DNA of 64,000 nucleotides from Bradyrhizobium diazoefficiens (lineage in GTDB: Bacteria > Pseudomonadota > Alphaproteobacteria > Rhizobiales > Xanthobacteraceae), in NCBI RefSeq assembly GCF_016616425.1, contig NZ_CP067101.1, positions 682,001-746,000 on the forward strand. Reading direction: 5' to 3'. The position numbers and the translations under genes are program-made. Within the stretch, counting starts at the first letter, position 1. The number at the start of each line of letters is the position of its first letter. This document shows, one piece after another, positions 8,679-17,232 of this stretch. The notes beneath the pieces were generated by a model, which saw nothing but the letters and a program-made list of their open reading frames with translations, searched no databases and was not told the origin of the DNA.

Positions 8679-10358
8679 ATGAGCAACAACTGGCGCGATC
8701 GGACGGCAACCATTTTTGAATGCCAGAAGATGCCGGCGGTTTCGAGCCGGGGCATGGTGGTCAGCAATCATCCCCTGGCCTCCAGCGCCGGCGCCGAGAT
8801 GCTGGCCGCCGGCGGCAACGCCATCGATGCCGCGATCGCAACCCTGTTTACGCTGACCGTGGTTGAGCCGATGATGGTCGGCATCGTCGGCGGCGGGATG
8901 GCGCATATCCGGCTGGCCGATGGCAGCCACCGCATCATCGACGGCCAGAGCACCGTGCCCTCGGCCGTTCGCGACACCACCTACACCTCGAAACCGGGCT
9001 CGGCGCATGACGTGTTCGACACCGTCGGCAACGAGAATCTCAACGGTCCAAAGGCCGTCGCGGTGCCGGGCTCGCTGAAAGCCTGGTGCGAGACGCTGCG
9101 CCGGTTCGGCACCATGAGCCTCGCCGACGTCATGCAGCCCGCGATCAAATATGCGGCCCGCGGCTACGCGGCGACGCCGTATTTGCATGAATGCATCAGC
9201 GAGAGCGCAGACGAGATGCGCAAGGACAGACCGATCGCGGCGATCTTCTTGCCTGAGGGCGAGCCGCTGGGGGTCGGCGAGCGCGTGGTGCAGGCCGAAT
9301 ATGCGGACACGCTGCGTACCATCGCCGATCACGGTGAGGCCGCGCTCTACGAGGGGCCGCTCGGCGACATCCTCGTCGACTACATGGAGAAGGCCGGCGG
9401 CTTCATCCGTCGCAACGACCTCACGAATTACAAGACGGTCGAGCGGCAGCCGATCCGCGCCGACTATCGCGGCTGGACCATCCTCGGCCCGCCGCCGCCG
9501 GCTGCCTCAGGCGTGCACATCGCGCAGATGCTGAACATCCTGGAGGGTTATGATATCGGCGGCCTCGGCTTCGGCACACCGGAGACCATCCACTATCTCG
9601 CCGAAGTGCTGAAGATTGCCTTCGCTGATCGCGCCGCGGCCAGCGGCGATCCTGATTATGTCGGTGTACCCGTGGAGAAGCTGACCTCGAAAGCCTATGC
9701 CGAACAGCGCCGCAGCGCGATCGACCCGGCGCGCGCGCAGACGTGGGGCGCCGGCGTGTCCCAGCTCGAGGGCGCGCACACCACGCATATGACGGCGGCG
9801 GACAGCTTCGGAAATGTAGTCGCGACCACGCAGACCATCAACAATCTGTTCGGCGCCAAGATCATGATCCCGGGCCTGGGGGCCATCGCCAACAATTACA
9901 TGAACCTGTTCGATCCGCGTCCGGGCCACGCACTGTCAGCGGCACCCGGCAAGCGCGTAACCACCTCGATGTCGCCGATGATGGCACTGTACGACGGCAA
10001 GCTGCGCTGTGCGCTTGGCTTGCCCGGCGGCAAGCGCATCTTCCCGAGCGCGATGCAGGCGCTGGTCAATCTGATCGACCACGGTATGAGCCTGCAGGAA
10101 GCCGTCGAGGCGCCCCGGGTCTGGACCGAAGGCAACGCGCTCGAGATTGAGCAGACGGTGCCGGAGGCCGTGCGTTTGAAGCTGGTGGCGCTCGGCCACA
10201 ACGTGCAGCCGGTTGCGACGGTCGCTGGCGGCATGAACGGCATCGCTTTCCACGACGACAGCACCATGACCGGCGCTGCCTGCTGGCGTGCGGACGGTGC
10301 GCCGGTCGGGATTTCCGGAGGGCTCGCGAAAAGCGGGATTCGATTTAGGCTGGGCTAG
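8679..10358 (+). CDS. Gamma-glutamyltransferase family Ntn hydrolase
   Basis: About 559 residues from ATG 8679; an in-frame TTG at 8661 is less likely. These enzymes are made as one chain and cut themselves before a Thr that becomes the N-terminal nucleophile. Here the site is the Thr-Thr pair at 368-369 in AHTTHMTAADSFGN. Substrate-binding segments are GGNAIDAAIA near the start and PGGKRIFPSAMQ in the small subunit. There is no signal peptide, unlike periplasmic Ggt, so a cytoplasmic amidase or acylase acting on gamma-glutamyl-like or acyl amides is possible. Substrate cannot be read from the sequence. Its 3' end overlaps the end of a decayed gene on the other strand. Confidence 0.88.
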   Translation: MSNNWRDRTATIFECQKMPAVSSRGMVVSNHPLASSAGAEMLAAGGNAIDAAIATLFTLTVVEPMMVGIVGGGMAHIRLADGSHRIIDGQSTVPSAVRDTTYTSKPGSAHDVFDTVGNENLNGPKAVAVPGSLKAWCETLRRFGTMSLADVMQPAIKYAARGYAATPYLHECISESADEMRKDRPIAAIFLPEGEPLGVGERVVQAEYADTLRTIADHGEAALYEGPLGDILVDYMEKAGGFIRRNDLTNYKTVERQPIRADYRGWTILGPPPPAASGVHIAQMLNILEGYDIGGLGFGTPETIHYLAEVLKIAFADRAAASGDPDYVGVPVEKLTSKAYAEQRRSAIDPARAQTWGAGVSQLEGAHTTHMTAADSFGNVVATTQTINNLFGAKIMIPGLGAIANNYMNLFDPRPGHALSAAPGKRVTTSMSPMMALYDGKLRCALGLPGGKRIFPSAMQALVNLIDHGMSLQEAVEAPRVWTEGNALEIEQTVPEAVRLKLVALGHNVQPVATVAGGMNGIAFHDDSTMTGAACWRADGAPVGISGGLAKSGIRFRLG

Positions 10359-10630
10359 ATCTCGTGCCCCGGATGCAGCGCATTACGCTGACGTCGCCGG
10401 TGATGGCACCGTTGTACCGGCCGACCCAGGTAAGATCGGATTGCAGCAACAGTCGCTCCGCCTGCGTCATGGCGTCCGCCGTGGCCGACGGCGTCTGCAT
10501 TGCGGGAAGGTCGGATTGGCACGGTCTGGACCGGCTTCGGCTTGGCGCCGGAGATCGGCGGCGTCGTCATCTGGGCGTTCGCGCCGGTGGCTGCCGCAAA
10601 CATCAAGCTTGCCGCAAGCATCGATCTCAT
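10345..10630 (-). pseudogene. Small secreted protein, frameshifted
   Basis: The ATG at 10630 opens a clear signal peptide (MRSMLAASLMFAAATGANAQ) and a Pro/Lys-rich linker (GAKPKPVQTVP). The coherent continuation, AMTQAERLLLQSDLTWVGRYNGAITG, lies in a different frame that begins near 10510 and stops at 10345-10347. That segment resembles a short peptidoglycan-binding-like motif seen in rhizobial exported proteins. A single-base change near 10510-10520 would join the two parts. The last 35 bases resemble an intergenic repeat, so the natural C-terminus may be lost. Sequencing error is the alternative. Function unknown. Confidence 0.55.
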
Positions 10631-10720
10631 GACAAATCCAGCCGGCCCATTGAACGCAACGCCATTGAAGCACATCTCGTTGGTCGCGAACAATGATGCG
10701 GCGGTTCAGGTGGTGCCCGT

Positions 10721-10821
10721 CATCCTGAGGAGCCGCGAAGCGGCGTCTCGAAGGATGCAGGCCGAGCTGCCGCAGCGAGGCCTTCATGGTTCGAGACGCC
10801 ACTTCGCGCCTCCTCACCATG
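10721..10821. repeat. Palindromic intergenic repeat, family B
   Basis: Two 32-base arms (10721-10752 and 10790-10821) are nearly complementary; the shared core is GAGG(A/C)G(C/G)CGCGAAG(C/T)GGCGTCTCGAA. It folds as a long hairpin between the decayed secreted-protein gene and the ThiF-family gene. Confidence 0.8.
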
Positions 10822-10844
10822 AGGGTTGAGAGGAACGCACGACG

Positions 10845-11648
10845 ATGCTGAGCCCGGACGAACTCGAACGCTATGCCCGCCATATCGTGCTGCGCGATGT
10901 CGGCGGACCGGGCCAGGCCGCGCTGAAGCGGGCCTCCGTGCTGGTGATCGGCGCCGGCGGCCTCGGCGCGCCGGCCCTGATGTATCTGGCTGCCGCCGGC
11001 ATCGGCACGCTCGGCGTGGTCGACGACGACGTCGTCTCTCTCTCGAACCTCCAGCGTCAGGTCATTCACACCACGCCCGACATCGGCCGGCACAAGGTCG
11101 AGAGCGCGGCCGAACGGATCTCGGCGCTCAATCCGCATGTCCGCTTCGTCGGTCATGCCACCTGGCTCAATGCCGACAACGCGCTCAGCCTGATCGGCGA
11201 CTACGATCTCGTGCTCGACGGCTCCGACAATTTCTCGACGCGCTATCTGGTCTCGGATGCCTGCTTCTTCGCGAAGCGGCCGCTGATCACCGCCGCGCTC
11301 GGCACCTTCGACGGCTCGCTCACCACCATCCGCGCGCACGAGACAAACGAGCAGGGCGACTTCAACCCGACCTATCGCTGCCTGTTTCCGGAGGCGCCGC
11401 CGCCCGGCACGGTACCGGCCTGCGCCGAGGCCGGCGTCATGGGCGCGCTCGCAGGCGCGCTCGGCTCGATGATGGCGCTGGAGGCCATCCGCGAGATCGT
11501 CGGTTTCGGCGATGGCCTCGTCGGCCGCCTGCTGATGATCGACGCGCGCGCGATGCGCTTCGAGACACTGCGCTATTCGCGCGATCCGGCCAATCCGCTC
11601 AACGGCGACGGGCCTGTGGTCACCGACCTCAGCGCCCACCGCGCCTGA
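10845..11648 (+). CDS. moeB: ThiF/MoeB-family adenylyltransferase
   Basis: E1-like enzyme that adenylates the C-terminal Gly of a sulfur-carrier protein such as MoaD or ThiS. The 267 residues have the opening ERYARHIVLRDVGGPGQ, the nucleotide loop VLVIGAGGLGAP, the ATP-handling DDDVVSLSNLQRQVIHTTPDIGRHKV, and LVLDGSDNFSTRYLV with the catalytic Asp. The GTVPACAEAGVMG loop is typical. E. coli MoeB holds zinc with two Cys pairs. Here the first pair is reduced to one Cys (TYRCLFPE) and the C-terminal pair is missing, so the zinc site looks lost. Whether it serves MoaD, ThiS or both is not evident, as no partner lies nearby. SD-like GAGAGG precedes ATG 10845. Confidence 0.85.
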   Translation: MLSPDELERYARHIVLRDVGGPGQAALKRASVLVIGAGGLGAPALMYLAAAGIGTLGVVDDDVVSLSNLQRQVIHTTPDIGRHKVESAAERISALNPHVRFVGHATWLNADNALSLIGDYDLVLDGSDNFSTRYLVSDACFFAKRPLITAALGTFDGSLTTIRAHETNEQGDFNPTYRCLFPEAPPPGTVPACAEAGVMGALAGALGSMMALEAIREIVGFGDGLVGRLLMIDARAMRFETLRYSRDPANPLNGDGPVVTDLSAHRA

Positions 11649-11677
11649 GCGCCGCACGCGCAGCCGGGCGCCTCTAG

Positions 11678-12679
11678 CTAGAGCATGCTCGGCAGGACCC
11701 GATCCGGCGGCTTGTGGGCGTCGAGGAAGGTGCGAATGTTGATGATCACCTTCTCGCCCATCTCGACGCGGCCTTCGATCGTGGCCGAACCCATATGCGG
11801 CAGCAGCGTCACCTTGCCGGCCTTGGCGAGCCGCACCAGCTTCGGGTTGACTGCGGGCTCGTGCTCGTAGACGTCGAGGCCGGCGCCGGCGATCTCGCCG
11901 CCTTCGATGAGCTTGATCAGCGTGTCTTCGTCGGTGACCCCGCCGCGCGCGGTGTTGACGATGTAGGCGTCTTTCCGGATCAGCTTCAGCCGCCGCGCCG
12001 AGAGCAAATGATAGGTCGCCGGCGTATGCGGGCAGTTGACCGAGATGATGTCCATCCGCGCCAGCATCTGGTCGAGGCTTTCCCAATAGGTCGCGCCGAG
12101 CTCCTCGGCGATCTTCGGGGCGACGGGACGGCGATTGTGATAGTGGATCTGCAGGCCGAAGGCGCGGGCGCGGCGTGCCACAGCCTGGCCGATGCGGCCC
12201 ATGCCGATGATGCCGAGACGTTTGCCGCCGATGCGATGGCCGAGCATCCAGGTCGGCGACCAGCCGGGCCAGGGCTTTCCTTCGGTCAGGATCGAGGCGC
12301 CTTCGATCATCCGCCTGGGCACGGCGAGGATCAGCGCCATGGTCATGTCGGCGGTATCCTCGGTCAGAACTTTCGGCGTGTTGGTCACGGTGATGCCGCG
12401 CGCGTGCGCGGCCTCGACATCGATATTGTCGACGCCGTTGCCGAAATTGGCGATCAGCCGCAGCTTGCAGTCTGGCTGGTTGACGATGTCGGCGCTGATA
12501 TGGTCGGTGACCGTCGGAACCAGCACGTCGGCGGCGCGCGCGGCTTCCGCGATCTGTTCGGCGGACATCGGCGTGTCCTCGAGATTGATCCGCGCGTCGA
12601 ACAATTCGCGCATCCGCGTCTCGATCGAATCCGGCAGCTTGCGCGTCACCACGACGAGGGGCTTCTTCTTCACCGACAT
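11678..12679 (-). CDS. D-2-hydroxyacid dehydrogenase (glyoxylate/hydroxypyruvate reductase-like)
   Basis: NAD(P)-dependent D-isomer 2-hydroxyacid dehydrogenase, 333 residues. The Rossmann loop is LGIIGMGRIGQAVARRA, and the catalytic triad appears as Arg in NTARGG, Glu in DVYEHEP and His in LLPHMGSAT. ANFGNGVDNIDV is the usual substrate-side loop. An Arg after the second strand (YHNRRPV) suggests NADPH may be accepted. The closest functional class is GyaR/GhrB glyoxylate reductase, but specificity cannot be fixed by eye. The start is the ATG before SVKKKPLVVV. Convergent with the ThiF-family gene across 29 bp. Confidence 0.9.
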   Translation of the reverse strand: MSVKKKPLVVVTRKLPDSIETRMRELFDARINLEDTPMSAEQIAEAARAADVLVPTVTDHISADIVNQPDCKLRLIANFGNGVDNIDVEAAHARGITVTNTPKVLTEDTADMTMALILAVPRRMIEGASILTEGKPWPGWSPTWMLGHRIGGKRLGIIGMGRIGQAVARRARAFGLQIHYHNRRPVAPKIAEELGATYWESLDQMLARMDIISVNCPHTPATYHLLSARRLKLIRKDAYIVNTARGGVTDEDTLIKLIEGGEIAGAGLDVYEHEPAVNPKLVRLAKAGKVTLLPHMGSATIEGRVEMGEKVIINIRTFLDAHKPPDRVLPSML

Positions 12680-13014
12680 GTCCTGCTCTCATGAGGCGTT
12701 GCAGGCCGCCTCTGCCGCCAAAGGCGGCTCGTTGAGGCCTCATTAACCCGGTTGTTCGACACTGCCCTTGCCGTGTCCGTCCCCGGCGTTTCCTTCAAGC
12801 TCTCCCGATATTTCCGGCCGGAAAATCGGGGCAAACTGGTTGTTCAAGTGCCCGTCCTCTCTAGCAGAAGGCCGGGCCAAGACAAGAACCACGGGTTAAG
12901 GCTTCAAGGATCTGGCGTCGGGAACATCCGCGTGGGCGGGAAAGGATGGCTCGGCAGGCTTTGGAATTCGGGTGAGGGTCCGGCAAGGCCGGATCTTCGA
13001 CAGGAGACGAGTTG
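12680..13014. other. Intergenic region between two divergent genes
   Basis: 335 bp without a supported gene. It contains a small hairpin GCCGCC-AAA-GGCGGC (12714-12728). AGGAG at 13002-13006 is the ribosome site for the next gene. An 87-codon open frame across 12752-13015 has no coding character I trust. Confidence 0.6.
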
Positions 13015-13545
13015 ATGGCGTTGGGGCGATTTTGTTCGGTGATGGCGCTTGTCTGCACCTGGTGGAGCGCCTCCGTCGGCCCCTCGCATTCGGCCAAGGA
13101 CACGGTGCCCCAGACCGCCAGTGGCCTGCCGGTGCCGCGCTATGTCAGCCTCAAATCGGATCACGTCAACGTTCGCGCCGGCCCGACCAAGGACAATGAC
13201 GTGGCCTGGGTCTACACCCGTGCCGGCCTGCCGGTCGAAATCACCGCCGAGTTCGAGAACTGGCGCCGGGTGCGCGATTCCGAGGGTGCCGAGGGCTGGG
13301 TCTATCATTCGCTGCTGTCGGGCCGCCGCACCGCGGTCGTCACCATGAAGCACAAGGACGATCTCGCCCCGATCTACGATCGCGCCGATCCCGACAGCGC
13401 GGTTGCAGCAAAGCTCCAGGCCGGCGTCGTCACGCAGGTGAAGAAGTGCACTGCAAACTGGTGCCGCGTCACCGGCAATGGCTTTGACGGCTGGATCCAG
13501 CAGGAGCGCCTCTGGGGCGTGTACTCGGACGAGCAGGTCAACTGA
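13015..13545 (+). CDS. Exported SH3-domain protein
   Basis: A 176-residue exported protein with an N-terminal signal sequence (about residues 1-27, hydrophobic VMALVCTWWSASV) and two bacterial SH3-like repeats of the SH3_4 (former DUF1058) type. The first has VNVRAGPTKDNDVAWVY and WVYHSLLSG; the second has APIYDRADPDSAVAAKLQAGV and WCRVTGNGFDGWIQQERLW. The LRAGP-type motif followed by W and G residues is typical of cell-wall-binding SH3 domains, so periplasmic peptidoglycan association is plausible. ATG 13015 is used, nine bases after AGGAG; a TTG three bases earlier is possible. Function beyond this is unknown. Confidence 0.85.
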   Translation: MALGRFCSVMALVCTWWSASVGPSHSAKDTVPQTASGLPVPRYVSLKSDHVNVRAGPTKDNDVAWVYTRAGLPVEITAEFENWRRVRDSEGAEGWVYHSLLSGRRTAVVTMKHKDDLAPIYDRADPDSAVAAKLQAGVVTQVKKCTANWCRVTGNGFDGWIQQERLWGVYSDEQVN

Positions 13546-13627
13546 CGCGCAAGTAAAAGGGTCCAGCTGCTGGCCCAGCGTCATACCCGGGCAGCCGCGC
13601 GCTTCTCAGTTAGATTTTAGGCCGACC

Positions 13628-14119
13628 TCAGCGCTTCTTGCGCAGGCGCACGACCATGTCGATGCGCGCGATCTCGTAACCCTCCGGCACCTCCGGCATT
13701 CTGGACAGCGCCAGATGCGGATCCTCGATGTCGACCAGCTCATGGCTGTTCTCGAGGTAATAGTGATGGTGGGTGGTGACGTTGGTGTCGAAATAGGTCT
13801 TGGTGCCGTCGACGCTGACCTGGCGGAGCAGGCCGGCATCGGTGAGCTGGTTCAGCGTGTTGTAGACTGTCGCCAGCGACACCGGAACCTTGGCCAGTGT
13901 CGCTTCCTCATAGAGCATTTCAGCCGTGAGGTGGCGTGCACCCTTGCCGAACAACAGCCAGCCGAGCGCCATGCGCTGACGCGTCGGACGGAGTCCCGCC
14001 GACTGGAGCATTTCGTTGACGTCGTGCCAGGGGCAGCCGGTCAAAGCCGGCTGGCGGCCGGACAGGAGGGCCGCGGAGTGGACGTCGTCGTCGTGACGGG
14101 GCGCGGTATTCTCGCTCAT
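13628..14119 (-). CDS. irr: Iron response regulator Irr (Fur family)
   Basis: Heme-responsive transcription factor that represses heme synthesis and controls iron genes under iron limitation; in Bradyrhizobium it is degraded when heme binds. The ATG at 14119 gives 163 residues beginning MSENTAPRHDDDVH, the known Irr start; an upstream in-frame start adds nine unrelated residues. The heme regulatory motif GCPWHDVNEML (Cys29) and the second heme site TTHHHYY are both present. The winged helix LRPTRQRMALGWLLF with VSLATVYNTLNQL is the DNA-binding part. Divergent from fabA, with Fur-like hexamers upstream. Identification is close to certain. Confidence 0.98.
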   Translation of the reverse strand: MSENTAPRHDDDVHSAALLSGRQPALTGCPWHDVNEMLQSAGLRPTRQRMALGWLLFGKGARHLTAEMLYEEATLAKVPVSLATVYNTLNQLTDAGLLRQVSVDGTKTYFDTNVTTHHHYYLENSHELVDIEDPHLALSRMPEVPEGYEIARIDMVVRLRKKR

Positions 14120-14174
14120 TTCCAGATTTCGGGCACGCGTGAACAATATCTCTCTGACAATATAAGAACAGAAA

Positions 14175-14197
14175 GATGCAGATGCAAGTTTCTCGCA
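14175..14197 (-). promoter_or_regulatory. Fur-site-like TGCATC direct repeats upstream of irr
   Basis: On the minus strand there are two abutting TGCATC hexamers (14181-14186 and 14175-14180), with an imperfect copy TGCGAG at 14192-14197. From memory, the B. japonicum Fur protein binds the irr promoter at imperfect TGCATC-type direct repeats. The hexamers lie 56-78 bp upstream of the irr ATG. Confidence 0.6.
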
Positions 14198-14201
14198 ACT
14201 A

Positions 14202-14237
14202 GAGAGGTTCTAATCAGATAGAGAGGTTCTAGTCAGA
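14202..14237 (+). repeat. Tandem 17-bp direct repeat in irr-fabA divergent region
   Basis: GAGAGGTTCTAATCAGA (14202-14218) and GAGAGGTTCTAGTCAGA (14221-14237): one mismatch, 19-bp period. The minus strand contains TTAGAACC, similar to half of the Irr iron control element. A role as an operator for irr and/or fabA is inference. The rest of 14120-14490 holds no recognisable gene. Confidence 0.55.
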
Positions 14238-14490
14238 CTTGGAACCCGGTCGGGACCACGTCATTTTACCTTCATGGACGCGCTTTGCCACCTGAAATGG
14301 CCTGTGTTAGAGAGCGCGCGGTTCCGCTTAGCCGATTTTGGCGCAGCCGGGCATGAAGGGCCGGTCCGCAGTCCATCCGGGGCATGTGGAAGCCGCGCCT
14401 GACGGTGGCAATTGGCGTTGCTCTCCGATCAAGAGGGGGCCATTTTCGCCGAAGAACGCCGCTCAATCGGAATTCAAACAGAGGCTCGTC

Positions 14491-15012
14491 ATGCTGAACA
14501 GGCGCAACGGTTACGAATACGAAGATCTGCTGGCCTGTGCCCGTGGCGAGATGTTCGGCCCGGGCAATGCCCAGCTGCCGTTGCCGCCGATGCTGATGTT
14601 CGACCGCATCACGGAAATCAACAACAATGGCGGCGAGTTCGGCAAGGGGCTGGTGCGCGCCGAGCTCGACGTGAAGCCCGACCTCTGGTTCTTCGGCTGC
14701 CACTTCAAGAACGATCCGGTGATGCCCGGCTGTCTCGGCCTCGACGCGCTGTGGCAAATGGTCGGCTTTTATCTGGGCTGGACCGGGGGCGAAGGTCGTG
14801 GTCGCGCGCTTGGCCTGAACGAGCTGAAGTTCAGCGGCCAGGTGCTGCCCGAGGCGCGCAAGGTTGTGTACAACGTCGATATCAAACGCGTGATGCGTTC
14901 AAAGCTGGTGCTCGGTATCGCCGACGGGTGGCTTTCGGTCGACGGGCAGATTATTTATCGCGCCAAGGACCTGAAGGTCGGCCTGTTCAAGCAGGGCACG
15001 AGCCTGGGCTGA
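14491..15012 (+). CDS. fabA: 3-hydroxydecanoyl-ACP dehydratase/isomerase
   Basis: Dehydrates beta-hydroxyacyl-ACP and isomerises trans-2- to cis-3-decenoyl-ACP, the branch point for unsaturated fatty acids by the anaerobic route. From ATG 14491 the protein has 173 residues and the catalytic pair falls at His71 ([14 protein letters not shown]) and Asp85 (LGLDALWQ), essentially the E. coli numbering. That supports this start over longer upstream options; AGAGG lies just before it. First gene of fabA-fabB-fabI, divergent from irr. FabA with FabB defines the unsaturated pathway; FabI completes the elongation cycle. Confidence 0.97.
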   Translation: MLNRRNGYEYEDLLACARGEMFGPGNAQLPLPPMLMFDRITEINNNGGEFGKGLVRAELDVKPDLWFFGCHFKNDPVMPGCLGLDALWQMVGFYLGWTGGEGRGRALGLNELKFSGQVLPEARKVVYNVDIKRVMRSKLVLGIADGWLSVDGQIIYRAKDLKVGLFKQGTSLG

Positions 15013-15066
15013 GCGCATCACCAGAAGACAACGAGCAAGAAAGACAACGAGCAGGGCGAGGCTGTC

Positions 15067-16290
15067 ATGAGGCGGGTTGTGGTCACCGGGATGGGCATTG
15101 TCTCGTCGATCGGAAACAACACCCAGGAAGTGCTTGCGAGCCTTCACGAGGCGAAATCGGGCATTTCTCGGGCTGAGAAATATGCCGAGCTCGGCTTTCG
15201 TTCGCAGGTGCAGGGCGCACCGACGCTCGACCCTGCGACGGTGGTCGACCGCCGCGCCATGCGTTTTCTCGGTCAGGGCGCGGCGTGGAATCATGTCGCG
15301 ATGGAGCAGGCGATTCAGGACTCCGGACTGTCGCCCGACGAAGTCTCCAACATCCGCACCGGCGTCATCATGGGCTCCGGTGGTCCGTCCGCCCGCACCA
15401 TCGTCGAATCCGCCGACATCACCCGCACCAAGGGGCCGAAGCGCGTCGGACCGTTTGCAGTGCCGAAGGCGATGTCGTCCACGGCCTCCGCGACGCTCGC
15501 GACCTGGTTCAAGATCAAGGGCGTGAACTACTCGATCTCCTCGGCCTGCGCGACGTCGAACCATTGCGTCGGCAATGCCTATGAGACGATCCAGATCGGC
15601 AAGCAGGACATCATCTTCGCTGGCGGCTGCGAAGAATTGGACTGGTCGCTGTCGGTGCTGTTCGACGCCATGGGCGCGATGTCCTCGAAGTACAACGACA
15701 CGCCCGCCACGGCCTCGCGTCCCTACGACGTCAACCGCGACGGCTTCGTCATCGCCGGCGGCGCCGGCGTGCTGGTGCTGGAAGAGCTCGATCACGCCAG
15801 GGCGCGCGGCGCCCGGATCTACGGCGAGATCGTCGGCTACGGCGCAACCTCGGATGGCTACGACATGGTTGCGCCGTCAGGCGAAGGCGCCGAGCGCTGC
15901 ATGCGCATGGCGATGTCGACGGTGAAGACCAAGGTCGACTACATCAATCCGCACGCGACCTCGACGCCGGCCGGCGATCCCCCGGAGATCGACGCGCTTC
16001 GTCGGGTGTTCGGAAGTGGCGAGAAATGCCCGCCGATCTCGGCAACCAAGGCGCTGACCGGCCATTCGCTGGGCGCCACCGGCGTGCAGGAGGCGATCTA
16101 CTCGCTGCTGATGATGAACAACGGCTTCATCTGCGAGAGCGCGCACATCCAGGAGCTCGATCCGGTGTTCGCCGACATGCCGATCGTTCGCAAGCGCATC
16201 GACAACGTCAAGATCGGCACCGTGCTGTCGAACTCCTTCGGCTTCGGCGGCACCAACGCCACGCTGGTGTTCAGCCGGCTGGATGCGTGA
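15067..16290 (+). CDS. fabB: Beta-ketoacyl-ACP synthase I
   Basis: Condensing enzyme that elongates acyl-ACP with malonyl-ACP and is needed for the cis-3-decenoyl branch. The 407 residues contain the Cys-His-His triad at Cys161 ([10 protein letters not shown]), His296 ([12 protein letters not shown]) and His333 ([11 protein letters not shown]), almost the E. coli FabB positions, plus the [11 protein letters not shown]-terminus. ATG 15067 starts directly at [12 protein letters not shown], as in the family. It is 54 bp after fabA and is followed by a palindromic repeat before fabI. The pairing with FabA makes FabB rather than FabF the best call. Confidence 0.96.
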   Translation: MRRVVVTGMGIVSSIGNNTQEVLASLHEAKSGISRAEKYAELGFRSQVQGAPTLDPATVVDRRAMRFLGQGAAWNHVAMEQAIQDSGLSPDEVSNIRTGVIMGSGGPSARTIVESADITRTKGPKRVGPFAVPKAMSSTASATLATWFKIKGVNYSISSACATSNHCVGNAYETIQIGKQDIIFAGGCEELDWSLSVLFDAMGAMSSKYNDTPATASRPYDVNRDGFVIAGGAGVLVLEELDHARARGARIYGEIVGYGATSDGYDMVAPSGEGAERCMRMAMSTVKTKVDYINPHATSTPAGDPPEIDALRRVFGSGEKCPPISATKALTGHSLGATGVQEAIYSLLMMNNGFICESAHIQELDPVFADMPIVRKRIDNVKIGTVLSNSFGFGGTNATLVFSRLDA

Positions 16291-16301
16291 CCGGAGTGCG
16301 C

Positions 16302-16403
16302 TGTCATGCTCCGCGAAGGCGGGGCATCCAGTACACCGCGGTCTCTCGATCTGACACGACCGCCTCTGGAATACTGGATCGCCCGCCTGCGCGGGCGATG
16401 ACA
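16302..16403. repeat. Palindromic intergenic repeat, family C, inside the fab operon
   Basis: Terminal TGTCAT (16302-16307) and ATGACA (16398-16403), inner ATCCAGTA and TACTGGAT, and an outer CGCCCGCCTGCGCGGGCG hairpin. The same architecture occurs at 61004-61106 and, altered, at 50826-50997. Here it separates fabB from fabI and could alter mRNA stability. Confidence 0.8.
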
Positions 16404-16423
16404 TCGGAGTTGTGGGAGCCACG

Positions 16424-17224
16424 ATGCAGGAACTGATGAAGGGCAAGCGCGGTCTGATCATGGGCATCGCCAATGATCATTCGATCGCCTGGGGCATGGC
16501 GAAGACGCTGCATGCCCACGGTGCCGAGCTCGCCTTCACCTTCCAGGGCGAAGCCCTCGGCAGGCGCGTCAAGCCGCTGGCGGAATCGCTCGGTGTCGAT
16601 CTGGTGCTGCCGTGCGACGTCGAGGACATTGCCAGCGTCGATGCCACCTTCGCTGCGCTGCGCGAGAAATGGGGCCGGCTCGACTTTGTGATCCATGCCA
16701 TCGGCTTTGCCGACAAGAACGAGCTGAAGGGCCGCTACGCCGACACCAGCCGCGAGAATTTTTCGCGCACCATGGTGATCTCCTGCTTCTCGTTCACGGA
16801 GGTCGCAAAACGCGCCGCCGAGCTGATGACGGAGGGCGGCAGCATGATCACGCTGACCTTCGGCGCCTCGGAGCGCGCGATGCCGAACTACAACGTGATG
16901 GGCGTGGCCAAGGCGGCGCTGGAAGCCTCCGTGCGCTATCTCGCCTCCGATTTCGGACCTCGCGGCATCCGCGTCAATGCGATCTCCGCAGGCCCCGTCC
17001 GCACACTCGCCGGCTCGGGTATCGGCGAGGCGCGCGCGATGTTCGCCTTCATGCAAAGGCATTCGCCGCTCCGCCGCGGCGTGACTCTCGATGAGCTCGG
17101 CGGCTCGGCGCTGTATCTGCTGTCGGATCTTTCCGGCGGCGTGACCGGCGAGATCCACTACGTCGATTCCGGGTACAACACCATCCTGATGCCGAGGCCG
17201 GACGATTTGAAGGTATCGGAATAG
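16424..17224 (+). CDS. fabI: Enoyl-ACP reductase (NADH)
   Basis: Reduces trans-2-enoyl-ACP in the last step of each elongation round. ATG 16424, seven bases after GGGAG, gives 266 residues (a GTG at 16412 is also open). It is a short-chain dehydrogenase-like fold with GIANDHSIAWGMA at the nucleotide site and the YNVMGVAK catalytic pair Tyr156 and Lys163, identical numbering to E. coli FabI. At the position of E. coli Tyr146 there is Phe (LTFGASERAMPNY). Third gene of fabA-fabB-fabI. Bradyrhizobium genomes usually encode several FabI paralogues; this one is the operon copy. Confidence 0.94.
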   Translation: MQELMKGKRGLIMGIANDHSIAWGMAKTLHAHGAELAFTFQGEALGRRVKPLAESLGVDLVLPCDVEDIASVDATFAALREKWGRLDFVIHAIGFADKNELKGRYADTSRENFSRTMVISCFSFTEVAKRAAELMTEGGSMITLTFGASERAMPNYNVMGVAKAALEASVRYLASDFGPRGIRVNAISAGPVRTLAGSGIGEARAMFAFMQRHSPLRRGVTLDELGGSALYLLSDLSGGVTGEIHYVDSGYNTILMPRPDDLKVSE

Positions 17225-17232
17225 AATGCTCT

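Noticed and set aside
10467..12743. 758-codon minus-strand frame spanning three genes
   Set aside because: Crosses the ThiF-family gene, hydroxyacid dehydrogenase and repeats; no coherent domain.
12752..13015. 87-codon plus-strand frame before the SH3 gene
   Set aside because: No ribosome site or recognisable motif; ends at the real gene's start.
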